Source: a virus
DNA length: 44,817 nucleotides
IMG/VR virus record: IMGVR_UViG_3300030103_005764
Coordinates: 1 to 44,817 of that record
Reading direction: 5' to 3' (one strand)
Within the stretch, counting starts at the first letter, position 1. Each line of letters begins with the position of its first letter. A program made the translations under genes and the position numbers. Below the pieces are notes generated by a model. That model saw nothing but the letters and a program-made list of their open reading frames with translations. It did no database searches and was not told the origin of the DNA. This document shows positions 41,173 through 44,817 of this stretch, piece after piece.

Positions 41173-41655
41173 ATGCATGATGTACTAGACATAATCAAAA
41201 ACGCACAATCATTATACGCGGTTGGTCCAACTTTAGGCATACTAAAGGACTTTGAACGTGTGATAGATGAGTTGGATGTGTACGTATTTGAAAACTGGCA
41301 AGACGGTGAGTTACTGTCTGGCCCTATAGATTCAAGACATTTTGTAACTTGCTCTTTTATGTGGCCGATAGACAAGATGCCGGATCCTAGTGGAGGTAAG
41401 AGATTGCTTGACAGAGGATGTAAAGTGTCATATAAAAAAGATGAATTGTTAAAACCGAGAAAAATCAAAGGACCAGAAGATTACAGACCAGGAACGACTA
41501 AAGGCAAAATAGATGCACATGATATTTGGATAGTAGAAATTAAAATGCCAAAAGAATTAATTGGAAATTTCAAACACGGTAAGGATGAGATCGACAGCCA
41601 GGACGAAACAGACGAGGCACCTGGAGATCTAAATAGTTTAAATGATATTAGTTAA
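41173..41655 (+). CDS. conserved T4-like marine phage protein
   Basis: 160 aa. Soluble, with a helical N-terminus (GILKDFERVIDELDVYVFENW), a CSFMWPIDKMPDP segment, and an acidic tail. I recall similar proteins in T4-like cyanophages, without assigned function; late box and location suggest a structural or assembly role. An alternative ATG at 41177 is out of frame. It overlaps the next gene by 14 nt. Confidence 0.6.
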   Translation: MHDVLDIIKNAQSLYAVGPTLGILKDFERVIDELDVYVFENWQDGELLSGPIDSRHFVTCSFMWPIDKMPDPSGGKRLLDRGCKVSYKKDELLKPRKIKGPEDYRPGTTKGKIDAHDIWIVEIKMPKELIGNFKHGKDEIDSQDETDEAPGDLNSLNDIS

Positions 41656-42382
41656 TGAAGGATTGAAAGCCGGAGATCTCGAAGGAATAGTCGGCAAAAG
41701 ATTTTCCGTAGATCAATATAAGTCCAAGATGGGAGATGACAAGAACATCTTGGTGTTGGCGTTCACAGCAGATAGTCAAGCGGCGGCTAAAGATTTAGAG
41801 CGATTTGCAGAAACCGGATACAAAGAAGTGCTAGATGCTGATGCAACTCCTGGAACAATGGAAGATGGCAAACATAGGGTATTCATCGAACTTGCAAGAG
41901 TAGAACAAGTTGATCAACACATTATGAAATTTTTACAAGACCTTGCAAAACTAACCAACATTGAAACATTTGAATTTACATATCACAAGGGCACAGTTCC
42001 AATGGAGGCTTCTATGAAAAATCTTGCTGACGTACTGCCTAAGACACCAGAAGCATACACACAAAAAGTAGAAGAATTAAAATTAGGCGAGGTAAAAGGT
42101 TTTTTTGACAAATTTAACATGATGGAATTCAAACTTAATGAAAATGTCATGACTGTGAAAAAACACAACGCAGACACACTCAAATTCGAATTGCATTCGT
42201 TTGGCACAACTAAAAACATCATGAACGAAATTAAAGCATTTAGGTTGGACGCAGAAGCGATGAGCGAGTGCATGTGGATGACAAAATATTTTGGGCCTTA
42301 TCAAATAACAAAAACTACAGAAGACAGATTCATTTTCAGCAAAGGCGGAGAATCTGCATTATTAAGCAAATCAGGCTGGTAA
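41642..42382 (+). CDS. conserved T4-like marine phage protein
   Basis: 246 aa, soluble, mixed alpha/beta, with SVDQYKSKMGDDKNILVLAF near the N-terminus and a C-terminal block FELHSFGTTKNIMNEIKAF. No enzyme motif recognised. Coupled to the preceding gene; probably structural or assembly-related, by context only. Confidence 0.6.
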   Translation: MILVNEGLKAGDLEGIVGKRFSVDQYKSKMGDDKNILVLAFTADSQAAAKDLERFAETGYKEVLDADATPGTMEDGKHRVFIELARVEQVDQHIMKFLQDLAKLTNIETFEFTYHKGTVPMEASMKNLADVLPKTPEAYTQKVEELKLGEVKGFFDKFNMMEFKLNENVMTVKKHNADTLKFELHSFGTTKNIMNEIKAFRLDAEAMSECMWMTKYFGPYQITKTTEDRFIFSKGGESALLSKSGW

Positions 42383-42401
42383 AATAATATACGCACATAT
42401 T

Positions 42402-42409
42402 GATAAATA
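42402..42409 (+). promoter_or_regulatory. T4-like late box for the endolysin gene
   Basis: GATAAATA, 5 nt before the ATG at 42415. No Shine-Dalgarno fits between them. Confidence 0.65.
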
Positions 42410-42414
42410 GTTGC

Positions 42415-42876
42415 ATGAGATTAAGTGCAAACTTCACATTAGCAGAATTTACTAAAAGTCAGACTGCCACTAGGAAAGGCTTAGATAACACTCCCGGCGA
42501 CGAACATTTAGAAAATGCAAAAGCATTGTTTGAGAACGTTGTCCAAAAAGTTAGAGACAACTTTGGCGTCACTGTAATTAATTCAGGATACAGAGGACCA
42601 GCACTAAATGAAGCAGTGGGTGGCTCAAGCAAATCACAACACTGCAAAGGTGAAGCAGTAGATATCGAATGTCCAGGCACAGGCAATTACGATGTTGCAA
42701 AATGGATATCAGAAAACTGTGACTTCGATCAATTGATATTAGAATTTTATACGCCAGGCATACCTGACTCCGGTTGGGTACACGTTTCATACAAAGCAGA
42801 AGGTAATCGCAAAAGCATATTGACTGCAATGAAGGAGAATGGCAAGACTGTTTACAAGCCTGGTCTTATCCAATAA
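42415..42876 (+). CDS. M15-family peptidase, probable endolysin
   Basis: 153 aa from the ATG at 42415 (an in-frame TTG at 42400 lies upstream of the promoter and is rejected). M15A motifs: INSGYRGPALNEAVGG (55-70), SQHCKGEAVDIE with Zn ligands H76 and D83, and WVHVSY with H123. Such enzymes cleave peptidoglycan cross-bridges at lysis. It has no signal peptide, so release should depend on a holin. It heads the lysis region. Confidence 0.9.
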   Translation: MRLSANFTLAEFTKSQTATRKGLDNTPGDEHLENAKALFENVVQKVRDNFGVTVINSGYRGPALNEAVGGSSKSQHCKGEAVDIECPGTGNYDVAKWISENCDFDQLILEFYTPGIPDSGWVHVSYKAEGNRKSILTAMKENGKTVYKPGLIQ

Positions 42877-42879
42877 ATA
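42872..42879 (+). promoter_or_regulatory. T4-like late box
   Basis: AATAAATA, overlapping the endolysin stop, 8 nt before the ATG at 42888. Confidence 0.65.
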
Positions 42880-42887
42880 CGTACATT

Positions 42888-43361
42888 ATGTTTTCAAGCA
42901 TTAAAATGATTTTTGCAGTGATCCTTATCACAGGTATAGCCGGTGCGGGTATGTATGTGATGAAATTGAGATCAGACAATGCGATTTTGAAAGCAAATCA
43001 ACTCAAACTTGAAACAGCGGTTGCAGAACAGAACAAAGTGTTAGAGCAACAGAAAAAAGACTTCACAGCAATAATGGAAAGTAATAAAAAACTTAATGTA
43101 TTGATCAACACATTTAAGAAAGATTTACGAGACCTAGACAAAAGATTCACAAAGAAAAACAGAGACATTGGTAAACTGGCAATCGAAAGAACCGAATCAA
43201 TTGAACGTATTGTTAACGGTGGCGGTAAAAATGCGGCTAGATGTATAGAGTTGGCATCAGGTGCCGAACACACGGAAGAAGAATTAAAAGCAACTTTGAA
43301 ATCAGAAATTAACCCAGAGTGCCCGGCACTAGCAAATCCAAATTATGTACCATTCCAATAA
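42888..43361 (+). CDS. putative inner-membrane spanin-like protein
   Basis: 157 aa: one N-terminal membrane anchor (about 5-25), then a long coiled coil (about 30-105) and a Cys-containing tail. This is the layout of an i-spanin (Rz-like). It overlaps the lipoprotein gene by 17 nt, like many Rz/Rz1 pairs. Spanins fuse inner and outer membranes at the last lysis step. The assignment rests on layout and position. Confidence 0.6.
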   Translation: MFSSIKMIFAVILITGIAGAGMYVMKLRSDNAILKANQLKLETAVAEQNKVLEQQKKDFTAIMESNKKLNVLINTFKKDLRDLDKRFTKKNRDIGKLAIERTESIERIVNGGGKNAARCIELASGAEHTEEELKATLKSEINPECPALANPNYVPFQ

Positions 43362-43740
43362 AGATAAAACTTATAGACTAGCATGGATAGTGGCAGTACC
43401 ACTGATGATTTGTATGTTACTATCAGGATGTAGTATAGGTGGTGAAAAGAAGATCAAGATATTCTCTGTTGAGAAGCCAAGGGAGAAATTGAACTACGAG
43501 ATGCCAACTCCGTTGCAGATGGAAGAGATTTACTGGCACATTATCACTAGTGAAAACGCAGAAGAAGTATTCAAGAAACTAGAGGACGCAGGCATAGACC
43601 CCGTGCTGTTCGGAATCACAGACAAGGACTTCCAGGTACTTGCTAGAAACTTCGCACAGATCAGACAGAAACTGCAGGAAACCAATAACCTGCTTGAGGA
43701 ATACAAAAAATACTACGAAGATTCTGGTAATACTCAATAA
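43345..43740 (+). CDS. putative lipoprotein, o-spanin-like
   Basis: 131 aa with a lipoprotein signal ending in LLSGC (lipidated Cys29), then a charged helical region with a coiled-coil C-terminus (IRQKLQETNNLLEEYKKYY). It could be the outer-membrane partner (Rz1-like) of the preceding protein, but it is larger than typical Rz1 and not Pro-rich. Its ATG sits inside the previous gene. Confidence 0.6.
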   Translation: MYHSNKDKTYRLAWIVAVPLMICMLLSGCSIGGEKKIKIFSVEKPREKLNYEMPTPLQMEEIYWHIITSENAEEVFKKLEDAGIDPVLFGITDKDFQVLARNFAQIRQKLQETNNLLEEYKKYYEDSGNTQ

Positions 43741-43743
43741 ATA
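43736..43743 (+). promoter_or_regulatory. T4-like late box
   Basis: AATAAATA, overlapping the lipoprotein stop, 8 nt before the ATG at 43752. Confidence 0.65.
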
Positions 43744-43751
43744 CTACTATT

Positions 43752-44195
43752 ATGAAGATCAGTGATAGCACATCAATTTCAATGCCGATGCGGAATCTGT
43801 TGTCCATCGTGGCCGCAGTTGCCGTTGGAGTTTGGGCATACTTTGGAGTAATAGAAAGACTCAACAAGTTAGAAACAAATACAGTGTTGATTGAGAAAGA
43901 CATGAGTGCTGAGGATGAAAGACTACACAACGAAGTCAAACAGAACACTGAATTCAGAATCAAATATCCAAGAGGTGAGTTAGGTCAAAGTTCGCAGGAC
44001 ATTGAACAATTCATGTTGATCGAGGATCTTTATAAAACAGTAGACAGGATGCAAAAGCATTTAGACGACATGGCAAACAATAAAGTGAACATCGAGTTCC
44101 TTAAAGAGCAAATGGAAAAGGCACAAAGAAACATAGAAAAGTTGAAAGATGCTGACAGAGAAATTGTTTACAAGAACGGGAATGGAACGCACTAA
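43752..44195 (+). CDS. membrane-anchored coiled-coil protein
   Basis: 147 aa: a single membrane span near residues 14-31 (LLSIVAAVAVGVWAYFGV), then a long charged coiled coil. No family recognised. Its position in the lysis region suggests a holin accessory or spanin-like role, but this is inference. TAATG overlap with the next gene. Confidence 0.6.
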   Translation: MKISDSTSISMPMRNLLSIVAAVAVGVWAYFGVIERLNKLETNTVLIEKDMSAEDERLHNEVKQNTEFRIKYPRGELGQSSQDIEQFMLIEDLYKTVDRMQKHLDDMANNKVNIEFLKEQMEKAQRNIEKLKDADREIVYKNGNGTH

Positions 44196-44404
44196 TGATA
44201 GAATCAGTTGTAGCCTTGTTAATGTTTGTTAATGGTGAGATAAAAGAACACCGAATACAAGACAACATGGCAAAGTGCCTACGTGGCAAAAGACAAGCAG
44301 AAAGACAGTACAGCGAAAGTGTAAAATATCAGTGTTGGAAAGGTCAAGCAGAAACTGAGATTTACATGGGCGAGAAATCGATTAAAGCAATAATATTGAA
44401 ATAA
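44195..44404 (+). CDS. small conserved phage protein
   Basis: 69 aa, with a hydrophobic N-terminus (MIESVVALLMFVNG), then EIKEHRIQDNMAKCLRGKRQ and two cysteines. I recall similar short proteins in marine T4-like phages; function unknown. Its start is coupled to the preceding gene. Confidence 0.55.
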   Translation: MIESVVALLMFVNGEIKEHRIQDNMAKCLRGKRQAERQYSESVKYQCWKGQAETEIYMGEKSIKAIILK

Positions 44405-44410
44405 TAAATA
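44403..44410 (+). promoter_or_regulatory. T4-like late box
   Basis: AATAAATA, overlapping the preceding stop, 11 nt before the ATG at 44422. Confidence 0.6.
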
Positions 44411-44421
44411 GGGGTATAAAC

Positions 44422-44817
44422 ATGGAACTAATTTTAACACTTGCAATGAAATTTTGGCAATGGACGATATTAATCGCTGTTGTAATAATTGCGGCACTTA
44501 TAAATTTGTTAGATAAAAAGAAAAAAAGCAATTTAACTTTTCACGCTGACGAAATGCCAGAACTTAAACCTGTACCAATTAAAACAAAAGGCAAAGGTTT
44601 CTGGAAAGGTATAGTGATGTGGTTACTTTCAACAAGAAATTGGGAAATAACAAAAGATTGGAAGTACAGAATAGATGGCAATGAATATATCATACCAGCA
44701 GGTTTTGTATTTGATGGCGCAAGTATACCAAAATTTTTAAGAACTTTCTTCTCACCAGTAGGTGTATTATTAATGGGTGGTTTAGTACACGACTATGCTT
44801 ACAAATATGCTTGTTTA
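44422..44817 (+). CDS. DUF1353 family protein, 3'-truncated by the window edge
   Basis: 132 codons are visible with no stop. An N-terminal membrane span (about 5-30, WQWTILIAVVIIAALINLL) is followed by a DUF1353-type domain: YIIPAGFVFDGASIPKFLR and VHDYAYKY, the two diagnostic blocks. DUF1353 proteins are common in phages, with unknown function. The N-terminal anchor is an addition to the basic domain. Confidence 0.75.
   Translation, partial: MELILTLAMKFWQWTILIAVVIIAALINLLDKKKKSNLTFHADEMPELKPVPIKTKGKGFWKGIVMWLLSTRNWEITKDWKYRIDGNEYIIPAGFVFDGASIPKFLRTFFSPVGVLLMGGLVHDYAYKYACL

Noticed and set aside
1-44817. tRNA genes, CRISPR arrays, insertion sequences, integrase or attachment sites
   Set aside because: I saw no cloverleaf-like sequence with a TTCGA arm, no regular direct-repeat/spacer array, no transposase or integrase motif and no terminal inverted repeats.
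1-44817. Bacterial chromosome or prophage origin for the window
   Set aside because: Clamp loader, co-chaperonin, fibre operon, M15 endolysin with spanin-like genes, late boxes and dense overlaps throughout fit a lytic T4-like phage; no housekeeping bacterial genes flank them.

Overview
The window reads as part of the genome of a large T4-like (contractile-tailed) bacteriophage, probably marine. The evidence is a T4-type sliding-clamp loader ATPase, a GroES-like co-chaperonin, UvdE, a DexA-like exonuclease, an M15 endolysin with spanin-like genes, several paralogous tail-fibre genes, tightly packed and overlapping genes, and many T4-style late boxes (consensus wATAAATA). Small conserved genes resemble, from memory, those of T4-like cyanophages and pelagiphages. 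No photosynthesis gene is visible. The auxiliary genes (NAD-formate dehydrogenase, type I secretion parts) suggest a heterotrophic, possibly alphaproteobacterial or methylotrophic, Gram-negative host, but this cannot be settled from the window.

Layout. 1-1439: a hypothetical gene, a YqgE/AlgH protein and a convergent metallopeptidase-like gene. 1553-12117: a same-strand cluster that looks like a reduced type I secretion system. It holds a 1362-aa FecR/coiled-coil/cadherin-like protein, a TolC-like outer-membrane factor, an ABC-exporter membrane domain with no ATPase domain, an HlyD-like adaptor with no helical hairpin, small membrane proteins and a CHASE2-adenylate cyclase. 12152-13968: small accessory enzymes (DEDDh exonuclease, SET, HIT and others). 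14045-21766: a modification island with two related GT42/DUF115-like proteins, a DxD glycosyltransferase, two radical-SAM proteins, an A-type Fe-S carrier, a pterin-synthase homologue and an MBD4-like DNA glycosylase. 21761-21964: a minus-strand zinc ribbon. 21999-32418: five fibre or adhesin genes. 32431-37056: conserved phage genes, including a truncated DnaE-like fragment, a 2OG-oxygenase-like protein, an SGNH-like protein, the co-chaperonin and a ParB-like protein. 37088-40819: UvdE, formate dehydrogenase and the clamp loader with small neighbours. 41173-44817: two conserved phage proteins, then the lysis region and small membrane proteins, ending in a truncated DUF1353 gene.

Regulation. 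Two promoter classes are visible. Near-consensus sigma70 promoters lie at 12118, 15869, 16294, 35939 and 37053, and each has its -10 box only 5-7 nt before an ATG. T4-like late boxes mostly lie 5-11 nt before an ATG. Both arrangements predict leaderless or nearly leaderless mRNAs for the first gene of each unit, while several internal genes carry Shine-Dalgarno sequences or use ATGA/TAATG overlaps.

The strongest candidate for an undescribed system is the 1553-12117 cluster: a compact, ATPase-less secretion apparatus next to a giant putative substrate and a catalytically complete adenylate cyclase, all on a phage. All calls come from reading the sequence and from remembered family motifs; no database search was run.
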